A stretch of DNA of 9,741 bases, taken from DATGHS01 sp035307785. GTDB taxonomy: Bacteria > Planctomycetota > Planctomycetia > Gemmatales > Gemmataceae. Made by a program: the position numbers and the translations under genes. Below, piece by piece: positions 1-5,904 of the stretch (the first letter of the stretch is position 1; every line of letters begins with the position of its first letter). The stretch covers positions 1 to 9,741 of the forward strand of contig DATGHS010000493.1 in assembly GCA_035307785.1 (NCBI GenBank). Direction: 5' to 3'. The notes beneath the pieces are model-generated. The model did no database searches, was not told where the DNA came from, and worked only from the letters and a program-made list of their open reading frames with translations.

Positions 1-107
1 TCAGGCGCGATGCGCTCCAGCTCGTCATGCACCTTTGTTTTCAAGCCGTCGAGGGCGTGTTCGCTTGCCGGCAACGTGGCCGGCAAGACGTGGTTGGGGT
101 CGTGCAT
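1..107 (-). CDS. Partial hypothetical protein, N-terminal 35 residues
   Basis: A leftward reading frame starts with ATG at 107-105 and stays open to the window edge, so only the first 35 codons are visible. It begins MHDPNHVLPATLPASEHALD and ends in a charged, probably helical stretch (KVHDELERIAP). A GGAG motif lies 8 bases before the ATG, which is good Shine-Dalgarno spacing and the main reason for calling it. There is no signal peptide or membrane segment in the visible part, so the product is probably cytoplasmic. I do not recognise the family. The stretch is short, so chance openness cannot be excluded; the ribosome site and natural amino-acid composition favour a real gene. Confidence 0.6.
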   Translation of the reverse strand, partial: MHDPNHVLPATLPASEHALDGLKTKVHDELERIAP

Positions 108-225
108 TGCGGGAACTCCAAGATGTGCCAAGAATCTCCCATACCTAATCGAAATCGGCGCGCGGAAGTGGACATGAAACCGGCCCATTTGATCAAAGAT
201 TCCCGCCGCCAGCTGGCGCAGCGGC

Positions 226-254
226 TTGCAATGTGTTCATGCGTATAGTATACT
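226..254 (+). promoter_or_regulatory. Sigma70-like promoter; degenerate copy of the repeat core
   Basis: TTGCAA (226-231) and TATACT (249-254) are separated by 17 bases, matching the -35/-10 consensus at 4/6 and 5/6. Bases 242-254 match the 13-bp core CGGATCGTACACT found three more times downstream at 10 of 13 positions. The -10 sits in the palindrome AGTATACT. No gene follows on this strand, so a transcript would be non-coding, or the likeness is a by-product of the repeat. Confidence 0.35.
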
Positions 255-363
255 CCTGGGGCTGCGAATCAGGTGTCCGCGGCGCGAGTGGCGCGGTGGG
301 GCGGTCTAGGCCAGTAGTCCACGGTTTTGCGTGGCCATGTGAAGCAGCGACGGCGGGCAAACC

Positions 364-447
364 AAGCATTCGGGGCCAGCACAGGTTTCGTAGCACTTCC
401 TCCGTCGCTTCCTTGACCTTCCCAAACCGGATCGTACACTCGTGCGG
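364..447. repeat. Dispersed repeat, copy A
   Basis: By eye this segment aligns over its length with 637-722 at roughly two thirds identity and one gap. The shared parts start at AGCATTCG, pass through GTTTCG and end in CGGATCGTACACTCG. Near its end, TTGACC (413-418) and TACACT (435-440) are 16 bases apart and resemble a sigma70 promoter on the + strand. Neither strand gives a recognisable protein. Confidence 0.6.
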
Positions 448-487
448 CGGCCGAGTGCGCGCAGGCTGGAGGGGAGAAGTCGAGAGG

Positions 488-525
488 TGCCACACAATGC
501 AACAAAACTGCCACAGAATGCAACA
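488..525. repeat. Helically phased heptamer array 1 (TGCNACA x4)
   Basis: Four heptamers, TGCCACA, TGCAACA, TGCCACA and TGCAACA, start at 488, 498, 509 and 519. The start-to-start steps are 10, 11 and 10 bases, which puts every unit on the same face of the DNA helix. The spacers are ACAA-like and AAAC/GAA. A tail CCCGCAAAAAATTCTCGCC follows (526-544). The whole 57-bp block has a diverged copy at 576-633. This is what an array of protein-binding half-sites would look like; no binding protein is identified. Confidence 0.7.
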
Positions 526-575
526 CCCGCAAAAAATTCTCGCCGTCGCAAGCCGGGCCGGCAGCGCCGGCGATG

Positions 576-613
576 GGTTACACCGTGTTACAGAACTGCT
601 ACAGAATGTTACA
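576..613. repeat. Helically phased heptamer array 2 (TGYTACA x4)
   Basis: The heptamers GGTTACA, TGTTACA, TGCTACA and TGTTACA start at 576, 586, 597 and 607, again with steps of 10, 11 and 10. The tail GCCGCAAAAGATTTTTGCC (614-632) matches the tail of array 1. Relative to array 1, the variable two bases inside every heptamer have changed to T-rich pairs while ACA and the spacing are kept. The arrays are 88 bp apart, separated by a GC-rich spacer. Confidence 0.7.
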
Positions 614-636
614 GCCGCAAAAGATTTTTGCCTGCT

Positions 637-722
637 GAGCATTCGCAGACATCCGAAGTTTCGCCGCAGTTCGTCCATCACTTCGTTTCACCCGTCCCAT
701 TTCGGATCGTACACTCGCGCGG
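637..722. repeat. Dispersed repeat, copy B
   Basis: This is the second copy of the repeat seen at 364-447. It directly follows the tail of heptamer array 2 and ends in the core CGGATCGTACACT at 703-715. TTCACC (688-693) lies 16 bases before TACACT (710-715), so the promoter likeness is weaker than in copies A and C because the -35 is further from consensus. Confidence 0.55.
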
Positions 723-827
723 CGTCGGAATGCGCGCTGCGGTGGCCGCGCGCCCAAAATACGAAGAAAAGGACCAGAACCACCATGCGTACCAACAAGA
801 GCCCCAGCAACCGCTCCGCCCTAGGCG

Positions 828-871
828 CCGCCCCGAGCACCGCTCAAGGTACCGCCCCGAGCACCGCTCAA
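828..871. repeat. Tandem direct repeat, two 20-bp units at 24-bp period
   Basis: CCGCCCCGAGCACCGCTCAA occurs perfectly at 828-847 and 852-871, separated by four bases. Read in the + frame that is open here, it encodes APSTAQ twice at an eight-residue period. The surrounding frame is not otherwise protein-like, so a replication-slippage duplication in non-coding DNA is the simpler reading. Confidence 0.8.
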
Positions 872-873
872 CG

Positions 874-996
874 CTCAATTAGCTCAAGTTGTGCGGACGC
901 GCGCCGCGCATTCTCGGAATGCCATTTCTGCAAACGACTTACGGCCACTCGAATGAGCGCGCGAGCGCGCACCTTGAGCGGATTTGAGCTATTGAG
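874..996. repeat. Imperfect inverted repeat of CTCAA/TTGAG motifs
   Basis: CTCAATTAGCTCAA (874-887) is the reverse complement of TTGAGCTATTGAG (984-996) with one extra base in the left arm. CTCAA also occurs at 843 and 867, and TTGAG at 974, so left-side copies are all in one orientation and right-side copies in the other. The 96-base middle is GC-rich. It could be a relic of an inverted-repeat element, but the arms are short. Confidence 0.4.
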
Positions 997-1063
997 TTGG
1001 GAGTCCAAGCCGGGGGCGCCTTACCTAATTCGGCCGACAAACCCCGGCATTGCTGATTCATTT

Positions 1064-1103
1064 TTTCGTTTGACCTTCCGCAAGCGGATCGTACACTTCT
1101 GCG
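1064..1103. repeat. Dispersed repeat, copy C, with promoter-like -35/-10
   Basis: The third full copy of the core CGGATCGTACACT is at 1085-1097. It is preceded by TTCGTTTGACCTTCC, which resembles both copies A and B. TTGACC (1070-1075) and TACACT (1092-1097) are 16 bases apart, the same arrangement as copy A. The similarity to copies A and B is clear only for about 40 bp here. Confidence 0.5.
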
Positions 1104-1200
1104 GGTTGGATTGCACGCTTCGAGGCGGCGCTAGGTTCGGCGGCCTGCCAGTAATCACTTTTCCTGTCACCAATTCAGAAACCATCATGATCACCAGTCA

Positions 1201-1272
1201 CCCACCAACCGATGAACGAACCCACCAACCCGCCCATGAACCCATGAACCCACCAACCCACCAACCTAGCAA
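1201..1272. repeat. Tetranucleotide-period tract (CCCA/CCAA/TGAA)
   Basis: Seventy-two bases divide cleanly into 18 tetramers, mostly CCCA, CCAA and TGAA with variants CCGA, CGAA, CCCG, CCTA and GCAA. CCCACCAA occurs at 1201, 1249 and 1257, and CCCATGAA at 1233 and 1241. The strand is almost free of G and T, giving strong strand asymmetry. It is a simple-sequence tract and may vary in length between strains. Confidence 0.75.
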
Positions 1273-1365
1273 CACTCAATTTGTATCATTGTGTGCGAAG
1301 GCGCCGTGTGCACGCCGCAAGCAGCGGCAGATCAAGACCTTGCGGCGACGGCCACAGTGGCGCGC

Positions 1366-1384
1366 TTTGTCACCTGGTGACAAA
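1366..1384. promoter_or_regulatory. Perfect 9+9 palindrome, operator-like
   Basis: TTTGTCACC and GGTGACAAA flank a single central T, a perfect inverted repeat of 19 bp. A half-site-like GAGACAAA follows at 1388-1395. The size, symmetry and short centre fit a dimeric repressor site better than an RNA terminator, since the loop would be one base. No promoter or nearby start shows which gene it would control; it lies 172 bp beyond the end of the leftward DUF4198 gene. Confidence 0.45.
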
Positions 1385-1555
1385 AAGAGACAAACTGCCG
1401 ACGCGTGCCTGGCTGAAAAATCACGGTGCCGCCGGCAATTGGACTTGAGCGCGCCGTTGAAATGGAAGAACAGGTCGGCGTCGAAGCCATCGACTTTCGA
1501 TTTCGTGGGTGAACTTGAGAGATGTGCGCCGCCGCCCGCTGTGGTCGCAGCGCTC

Positions 1556-2341
1556 TTACTTCACCGCTTTTGCTTCGTCAATATGAACCCAAAAGGTGGC
1601 CCGTTGCCGCACAGGGTACATTTTGCCTTCATGCTCGCGCCGGCCGCCGTCGCGCTCGGCCGTGATGCACCACCAGACAGGGTCGGGCAAGGTGCAGGTC
1701 AGTACGCCGTTGGGGTCGGTCTTCACCTGGCGCGTCATCTGCTCGTCGGCCGGCAACGACTTCGGCGGCACAGCATGATACGCCTCCACTTCCACCAGCG
1801 CACCCGGCAATGGCTTGCCGTCAGATATCGCCTGGGCCTGAAAGACCAGGCCCGGCTGCAAGCCGTAGGGCCGCGTGAGTGGCACCAGTTCGAAGCCCAC
1901 GCCGGTGGGGTGGTCCCAGCCTTTCTGCGTTTGCACATGGTAGACGACTTTCACCGTGTCTTGAAAGAAGAATTGCTCTTCCCCCATCCAGATGGGCGGC
2001 GCTGTGACGACCAGCGTGTAGTCGCCGCGGCGCTCGGGCTGGAAGCTAATCTTCCACGCCGTGACGTTCTTGTCACCCTCGCCGGGAACTTCCGTTTTCT
2101 CCAGGGACTTGGAGAGGTCAATTCGCTTGCCGTCCGGGTCGAACACTGCCACGCTTTCCGGCTTCGGCGCGTCGAACAACTGATGCTCGAAGGGATGGCC
2201 CCATTGAAACACAACCGTCACCGGTTGCTGGCGCTGCCCGGATTCCGCTGCCGGCAAGAGCATCAAGAAGTGGGCATGGCCCACGGAGACGGCAACGATG
2301 CTTACAACTAGCGACAATAGCATCTTGAGCAATGATCGCAT
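1556..2341 (-). CDS. DUF4198 family secreted protein
   Basis: This 261-residue protein is predicted to be exported. Residues 1-23 form a signal peptide (MRSLLKMLLSLVVSIVAVSV, then GHA), with cleavage after GHA leaving histidine 24 as the mature N-terminus. HAHFLMLLP and the FQWGHPFEH motif (residues 45-53) are typical of DUF4198 proteins, which relate to substrate-specific components of nickel and cobalt uptake. Residues 160-255 look like a beta-sandwich: LQPGLVFQAQ, then DGKPLPGALVEVEAY, then TDPNG and a strand-rich end. I chose the ATG at 2341-2339 because GGGGAG lies seven bases before it and the signal peptide follows at once; a longer frame reaches 2449 but adds an unlikely leader. The family assignment is good, the metal-related role is inference, and no transporter gene is nearby. 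Confidence 0.8.
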   Translation of the reverse strand: MRSLLKMLLSLVVSIVAVSVGHAHFLMLLPAAESGQRQQPVTVVFQWGHPFEHQLFDAPKPESVAVFDPDGKRIDLSKSLEKTEVPGEGDKNVTAWKISFQPERRGDYTLVVTAPPIWMGEEQFFFQDTVKVVYHVQTQKGWDHPTGVGFELVPLTRPYGLQPGLVFQAQAISDGKPLPGALVEVEAYHAVPPKSLPADEQMTRQVKTDPNGVLTCTLPDPVWWCITAERDGGRREHEGKMYPVRQRATFWVHIDEAKAVK

Positions 2342-2640
2342 TGATAGACTCCCCAGGCTAGTGGAAAGTCGGCATGCCAACGCAAATGACACGCCACAGT
2401 CTTTTCGTGATCTTAGCTCATGTCCTACTGCGGAGGCCCCGTTTGCCAAGTCGCGACCTTATTCGCACAAGCAACGATGGCCGAAAGCTGCGTCTTTCCG
2501 TGTTGCGGGGTTTCGCTGCAGGCGATCTTGCCATTTTACTGGGAACCGAGACAGACATTGGCAGGCACTGGTCTCGACTCGCTTTTTCCGGCATCACAAC
2601 TATGCTTTTTTCGCCTGCCCCCGCTTGATAAAGTACATAC
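2342..2640. other. Divergent intergenic region between DUF4198 gene and enzyme I gene
   Basis: These 299 bases separate two genes that start away from each other, so promoters for both are expected here. Short frames occur on both strands but are not protein-like. I could not find a confident -35/-10 pair. A TATGCT followed by a T-run (2601-2611) and TAAAGT (2629-2634) are possible -10 elements for enzyme I, without good -35 partners. Confidence 0.5.
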
Positions 2641-4404
2641 ATGCACAAGGGTGTACCGATTTCCCCCGGTGTGGCAGTGGCCCGCGCCTACCGGTTGGAC
2701 GAGATACCGTCTCAGGCAAACTCCGGCCCGCTGGACGATGCCGCTCTTTCGGCCGAGGTCTTTCGCTTCCAGCAGGCCTGCAAAGCCGCCTCCGATGAGC
2801 TGGAAAAAGTCATCGAGCGCGTGCAGCAGGAGATCGGCTCCGACGAGGCCGACATTTTTCGCGCCCACCGGCAACTGATCCGTGATTCCAACCGCGATCC
2901 GGTTTTGGTGGCCAAGGTCAAGACGACCATCCGGCAAAAGCGCACCGATGCGTCGTCGGCCTTGCGACTGGCCCTCGAGGAATACACAGCCCTCTTTGCC
3001 CACCTGGAAGACCCCTACCTGCGCGAGCGGCTGGCCGACATCAAAGACGTGGTAGGGCGCATTCAAGCCCATCTCTCGGCCGAGGCGCATCCGTGCGGCG
3101 AAGTCCGCAATGAACCGGTCGTCCTCGTGGCGCCGGAGATTCTGCCATCCCAGGCCGTGATGTTCGAATGCTTGCCGGTGGTGGGCATCGCGACGGAGGC
3201 CGGCGGCGCAACCGGCCACGCGGCCATTCTGGCGCGCTCGCTCGGCATTCCCGCCGTGTCGGGGCTGACTGGCATCTCCGCCGAGGTTCACACCGGTGAT
3301 CTCGTCATTGTCGATGGGCGCGAAGGCGTGGTGCTGCTAAACCCTGGCCCGGAGGTGGAGGCGGCTTATCACAAATTGCGCCGCGAATACGTTGATTTGC
3401 GGGACCGCCTGATCGAGAATGCCGATCATCCGGCCCTATCGGCCGACGGTTTGAAGCTAGAACTATTCGCCAACGTGAACGGGCCAGCGGATGCCGTCAC
3501 CGCTGCCAAGGCCGGCGCCGGCGGAGTGGGCTTATACCGCACGGAATACCTTTTTCTCACGCATCCGTCGGTGCCGAATGAAGAAGAGCAACTGGCCACG
3601 TACAAACAGGTAATTGAAACCTCGCCGAATCAGACCGTCACGATCCGCACGCTGGATCTGGGTGGCGACAAGCATGTTCCTTATCTGGGCACCGGCGCGG
3701 AGGCCAATCCATTCATGGGCTGGCGCAGCATCCGGTTGAGCGCGGCCTATCCGGAACTATTTCGGACGCAACTGCGCGCCATCCTGCGAGCCGGGCTGCA
3801 TGGCAACGTGCATCTGCTGTTCCCCATGATCAGCACGCTGGAGGAAGTCCGGGAACTCAAGAATGTTGTCGCGGAAATCCGTCAAGAACTGGCAAGAGCC
3901 AACATCCCGCATGCCGCCAACACGCCCATCGGCATCATGATCGAAGTTCCCGCGGCCGCGCTATGCATCGATCAACTGCTCGACGAGGTGGACTTCGTCA
4001 GCATTGGCTCGAATGATCTTATTCAATATGTGATGGCCGCCGATCGCGATAATCCCAAGGTGGCTCATTTGTGCGAGCCATTTGCACCGGCCATCTACCG
4101 GCTGCTGCGGCACATTATCACGGCCTGTGTGGCGCGCAATAAGCCCGTAACGTTGTGCGGCGAGATGGCGGCCCGCCCCCGCTGCTTCCCGCCGCTCTTC
4201 GGCATGGGGCTGCGCTCGTTTAGCATGAGCCCGGCGCTGGTGCCGTCGATCAAGGCGCTCGCGAAATGCGTGGACAGCAAACATGCCCGCGAATCCGCCG
4301 AGGCCGTGTTGAAGATGCGCACCAGCAACGAGATCCGCGAATACCTCAGTGACCGCGTGCAGAAGCTCTGCCCGAATGTGGCATTCTTGGATACGACGCA
4401 GTAA
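2641..4404 (+). CDS. ptsI: PTS enzyme I (phosphoenolpyruvate-protein phosphotransferase)
   Basis: Cytoplasmic enzyme I, 587 residues, transfers phosphate from phosphoenolpyruvate to a histidine of HPr, the first PTS step. It has the full family layout: N-terminal HPr-binding region (about 3-145), phosphohistidine domain with His193 in GGATGHAAILARSLGIPAVSG's core TGHAA, and PEP-binding barrel (about 255-545). Barrel motifs are GVGLYRTEYLFL (Arg300), RTLDLGGDK (Arg336), GIMIEVPAA (Glu434), IGSNDLIQY (Asn457, Asp458) and the catalytic Cys506 in LCGEMA. After CGEMA the usual Gly-Asp is Ala-Arg. There is no N-terminal GAF domain, so it is ptsI-like, although TIGR01417 members are often labelled ptsP. 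An in-frame TAA at 2629-2631 makes the ATG at 2641 the first possible start; the ribosome site is weak. No HPr or EII gene is in view, so its role here may be regulatory. Confidence 0.95.
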   Translation: MHKGVPISPGVAVARAYRLDEIPSQANSGPLDDAALSAEVFRFQQACKAASDELEKVIERVQQEIGSDEADIFRAHRQLIRDSNRDPVLVAKVKTTIRQKRTDASSALRLALEEYTALFAHLEDPYLRERLADIKDVVGRIQAHLSAEAHPCGEVRNEPVVLVAPEILPSQAVMFECLPVVGIATEAGGATGHAAILARSLGIPAVSGLTGISAEVHTGDLVIVDGREGVVLLNPGPEVEAAYHKLRREYVDLRDRLIENADHPALSADGLKLELFANVNGPADAVTAAKAGAGGVGLYRTEYLFLTHPSVPNEEEQLATYKQVIETSPNQTVTIRTLDLGGDKHVPYLGTGAEANPFMGWRSIRLSAAYPELFRTQLRAILRAGLHGNVHLLFPMISTLEEVRELKNVVAEIRQELARANIPHAANTPIGIMIEVPAAALCIDQLLDEVDFVSIGSNDLIQYVMAADRDNPKVAHLCEPFAPAIYRLLRHIITACVARNKPVTLCGEMAARPRCFPPLFGMGLRSFSMSPALVPSIKALAKCVDSKHARESAEAVLKMRTSNEIREYLSDRVQKLCPNVAFLDTTQ

Positions 4405-4451
4405 TTGCGGGCCAACCAAATGAGTGACGCTCGCGTAACGGCCAAACGGAC

Positions 4452-4480
4452 TTGAATCCGGTCATCGCGGCGATCAGAAT
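4452..4480 (+). promoter_or_regulatory. Possible sigma70-like promoter for the leucine-zipper gene
   Basis: TTGAAT (4452-4457) and CAGAAT (4475-4480) are 17 bases apart, each matching consensus at 4 of 6 positions, and lie about 70 bases before the gene start. The spacing is ideal but the matches are modest. Confidence 0.3.
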
Positions 4481-4547
4481 AAGGGCCAATTTCGCTGGTC
4501 ACGTTTTTCGCCCGGTTGGTTGTTCTCCTTCAGAAAGGATGCTGACC

Positions 4548-5018
4548 ATGTACGAAGCGGTTTTGGCCCTAAGCGTGGTCGTCTCGGACCGCCTCATCCC
4601 ATTAGAGACAGGCGTCATCGAGATGCCCGCCCGAATAATGGCGATACCCATCCTGGTCAACAAAGATCGGTTGAATGAAATCGACACGTTGGGCTTTTAT
4701 GTCTCCGCTGACCGTGGAAGGAAGTGGAAACTTCATCACGAGTACAAACCAACCGACATCGAAGCTTTTTTCGAGGCGCCGCGCGAGGGCGCGTATTGGT
4801 TCGCCTTATTGATCTTGTTCAAGGACGGTCACAAGGAACCGGCGGATGTCAGCAATCTACAGGCCGGACAGAAAGTTTATGTCAACACGCAAAAGCGGAT
4901 CTGCCTGAGCCCGAATCCATCAAACGAAGATTTGGTCAAAGAGAACGCGCAGTTGAAGGCAGAAGTAAAGTTGCTTCAAAAGAGAATTGAAGAACTCGAG
5001 AAACAGAAGCCGAATTAG
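4548..5018 (+). CDS. Beta-sandwich-like protein with C-terminal leucine zipper
   Basis: A 156-residue protein of unknown function. Residues 30-113 resemble a module seen in planctomycete proteins: a strand leading to LGFYVSADRGRKWK (48-61), then FFEAPREGAYWFALLILFKDG (74-94, here split by the W-F core), then LQAGQKVYV. I recognise the pattern, not a named domain. Residues 126-152 form a coiled coil with leucines exactly seven apart (129, 136, 143, 150) and Asn126, Asn133, Val140 and Ile147 at the other core position, a parallel-dimer zipper pattern. The N-terminus is hydrophobic (AVLALSVVV) but lacks a basic start, so export is uncertain. I chose the ATG at 4548 because AAAGGA lies eight bases before it; an ATG at 4539 is too close to that site. 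The TAG stop lies inside a large inverted repeat. Confidence 0.75.
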   Translation: MYEAVLALSVVVSDRLIPLETGVIEMPARIMAIPILVNKDRLNEIDTLGFYVSADRGRKWKLHHEYKPTDIEAFFEAPREGAYWFALLILFKDGHKEPADVSNLQAGQKVYVNTQKRICLSPNPSNEDLVKENAQLKAEVKLLQKRIEELEKQKPN

Positions 5019-5084
5019 CGCGAACTTCAACTAGTCGTAACGGCCGCAGGCAGCCGCCGTTACGACTAGTTGAAATTCGCGCTA
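5016..5084. repeat. 29-bp inverted repeat overlapping a stop codon
   Basis: The left arm (5016-5044) and right arm (5056-5084) are reverse complements at 28 of 29 positions, the one mismatch being C5025 against A5075. The loop is 11 bases (5045-5055). The arms begin TAGCGCGAA and end CGTAACGGC. Transcribed RNA would fold into a very long stem. No T-run follows either arm, so it is not a canonical intrinsic terminator, though it could block or end transcription both ways. Its first three bases are the stop codon of the upstream gene. It resembles a dispersed palindromic element. Confidence 0.9.
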
Positions 5085-5111
5085 GCCGCCGGTGCCGAAA
5101 TGAGGCTCCGT

Positions 5112-5771
5112 ATGGTGGACCGCGAAGCGCGAAACCGCCTGGCTCACCTTCTTTTCCAGCTCGGAACCGAGGAGATTGACAAAGACCGCTGCTGGCGGCA
5201 GGCGCGCGCCCCCGGCCGAAATGCGTGCGATCAGGGCATCTTGGCCGTCTTATTGTTCCTGGAATCGATCGTGCTAGCAGAAGATGATTTAACGCTGCTG
5301 CCGCTTCGCCGCCGGCGGATCTTGCCACCTGAAACCTTACGGCGGCTGGCGGTCAGCGTGATTTTTCTCAGCTCCGATGCCGAATATGAGTGGCCCGCGT
5401 TTCCGCAGCTGCAAGGAGGCGGCGCCGATTGCCTGTTGCTCCTCGCCTGCGCGTATGTCTGCGTCTTCGCGACGTTCGCCGCCGGCAGCGCGGTAATGCT
5501 ATTGCTGAATCACCATTATTTTTGGGGAACGCTTGCTGCCACACCGGCTCCGCTCTGCAGCTGGGGAGTCATAAAGTTAATGCGGCTCTCGTCTCGCTGG
5601 CGGGCCGAGAACGCCGCGCGCTGGGAGCGCGAAACCCGGCAATTGGGCGCATTTGATGTGTGGCCGTTCCGACGCTTGTCGGACTTCGAAAACGCTCTCC
5701 GCAACCCCGCCGTGCCGGAAACCATCACGAACTTTCTTTCTTCTTGTTCACCTCCGCCATGTACTGCTTGA
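5112..5771 (+). CDS. Two-pass membrane protein with EYEWP motif
   Basis: A 219-residue protein of unknown function. The soluble N-terminal part (1-98) starts DREARNRLAHLLFQL and ends RRLAVSVIFLSSDAEYEWPAF; I recall a similar ARNRLA...ILFLRSD.EYEWP pattern in hypothetical planctomycete proteins but cannot name a domain. Two hydrophobic segments follow (about 106-132 and 136-157), then a basic, amphipathic tail with GAFDVWPF (179-186) and DFENAL. The start is uncertain: an ATG at 5100 and another at 5070 inside the inverted repeat share the frame; I prefer 5112 because a weak GAGG lies just before it. The last 15 or so residues (TNFLSSCSPPPCTA) overlap the opposite-strand 57-residue gene and look unlike the rest, so the original stop may have been lost. 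The opposite strand at 5085-5249 is also open but has no start. Confidence 0.6.
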   Translation: MVDREARNRLAHLLFQLGTEEIDKDRCWRQARAPGRNACDQGILAVLLFLESIVLAEDDLTLLPLRRRRILPPETLRRLAVSVIFLSSDAEYEWPAFPQLQGGGADCLLLLACAYVCVFATFAAGSAVMLLLNHHYFWGTLAATPAPLCSWGVIKLMRLSSRWRAENAARWERETRQLGAFDVWPFRRLSDFENALRNPAVPETITNFLSSCSPPPCTA

Positions 5772-5898
5772 ACGCGCTCATTTGGTAGGAGATAAACAGC
5801 AGCGCATGCGTGACGGCCTGGTAGGTGTCATCCTCCGGGTCATCCTCGAATTCTTTGCGCAGCTGATTTAGGCGAGCTAGCACCTGTTCGGGTGTCAT
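5725..5898 (-). CDS. Small acidic/helical hypothetical protein (57 aa)
   Basis: A 57-residue leftward gene starting MTPEQVLARLNQLRKEFEDD and ending in a lysine-rich tail (NKKKESS). The sequence is charged and probably all-helical, with a moderately hydrophobic stretch YQAVTHALLFISYQMSAF (about 30-47); it is too polar to be a firm membrane segment. GAGGAG lies five bases before the ATG at 5898-5896, which fixes the start; the same frame stays open upstream to 6090 but that extension runs through a low-complexity CACAGAG repeat and is unlikely to be translated. Its 3' end overlaps the last 47 bases of the convergent membrane-protein gene. I do not recognise the family. It is divergent from the sugar-phosphate transferase gene. 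Confidence 0.7.
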   Translation of the reverse strand: MTPEQVLARLNQLRKEFEDDPEDDTYQAVTHALLFISYQMSAFKQYMAEVNKKKESS

Positions 5899-5904
5899 GT
5901 TCAC

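Larger units (their letters stand above)
108..1555. other. Gene-poor, repeat-rich intergenic region
   Basis: About 1.45 kb without a gene I can support. Long open frames exist on both strands, but their translations are rich in Arg, Ser, Pro and Cys, they run through repeats, and they lack convincing ribosome sites. The region contains promoter-like repeat cores, two phased heptamer arrays, a tandem 20-mer, an imperfect inverted repeat, a CCCA/CCAA tract and an operator-like palindrome, all listed separately. At 1385-1555 I see nothing else beyond ordinary GC-rich sequence downstream of the leftward DUF4198 gene. Confidence 0.7.

Noticed and set aside
488..613. Possible CRISPR array
   Set aside because: Units are only seven bases at about 10-base steps, with no spacer-sized unique sequence.
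193..681. A 162-codon leftward frame through the repeat region
   Set aside because: It reads through both heptamer arrays, giving Cys/Ser-rich nonsense, and has no ribosome site. Shared peptide words between copies A and B reflect the DNA repeat.
233..2311. A 692-codon open frame on the + strand
   Set aside because: It crosses all the intergenic repeats and runs antisense through most of the well-supported DUF4198 gene; the translation is rich in Arg, Pro and Ser and has no recognisable domain. High GC content explains the lack of stops.
2374..2628. An 84-codon frame in the divergent spacer
   Set aside because: It has no ribosome site and no protein-like pattern, and competing frames of equal length occur on both strands.
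4434..4443. CGTAACGGCC shared with the inverted repeat at 5036-5045
   Set aside because: Ten bases is too short to claim a relic of the element.
5085..5249. Open leftward frame ending at the inverted repeat's mirror TAG
   Set aside because: The translation looks plausible, but it has stop codons at 5250 and 5274 and no start; the rightward frame continues for 220 codons with membrane segments.
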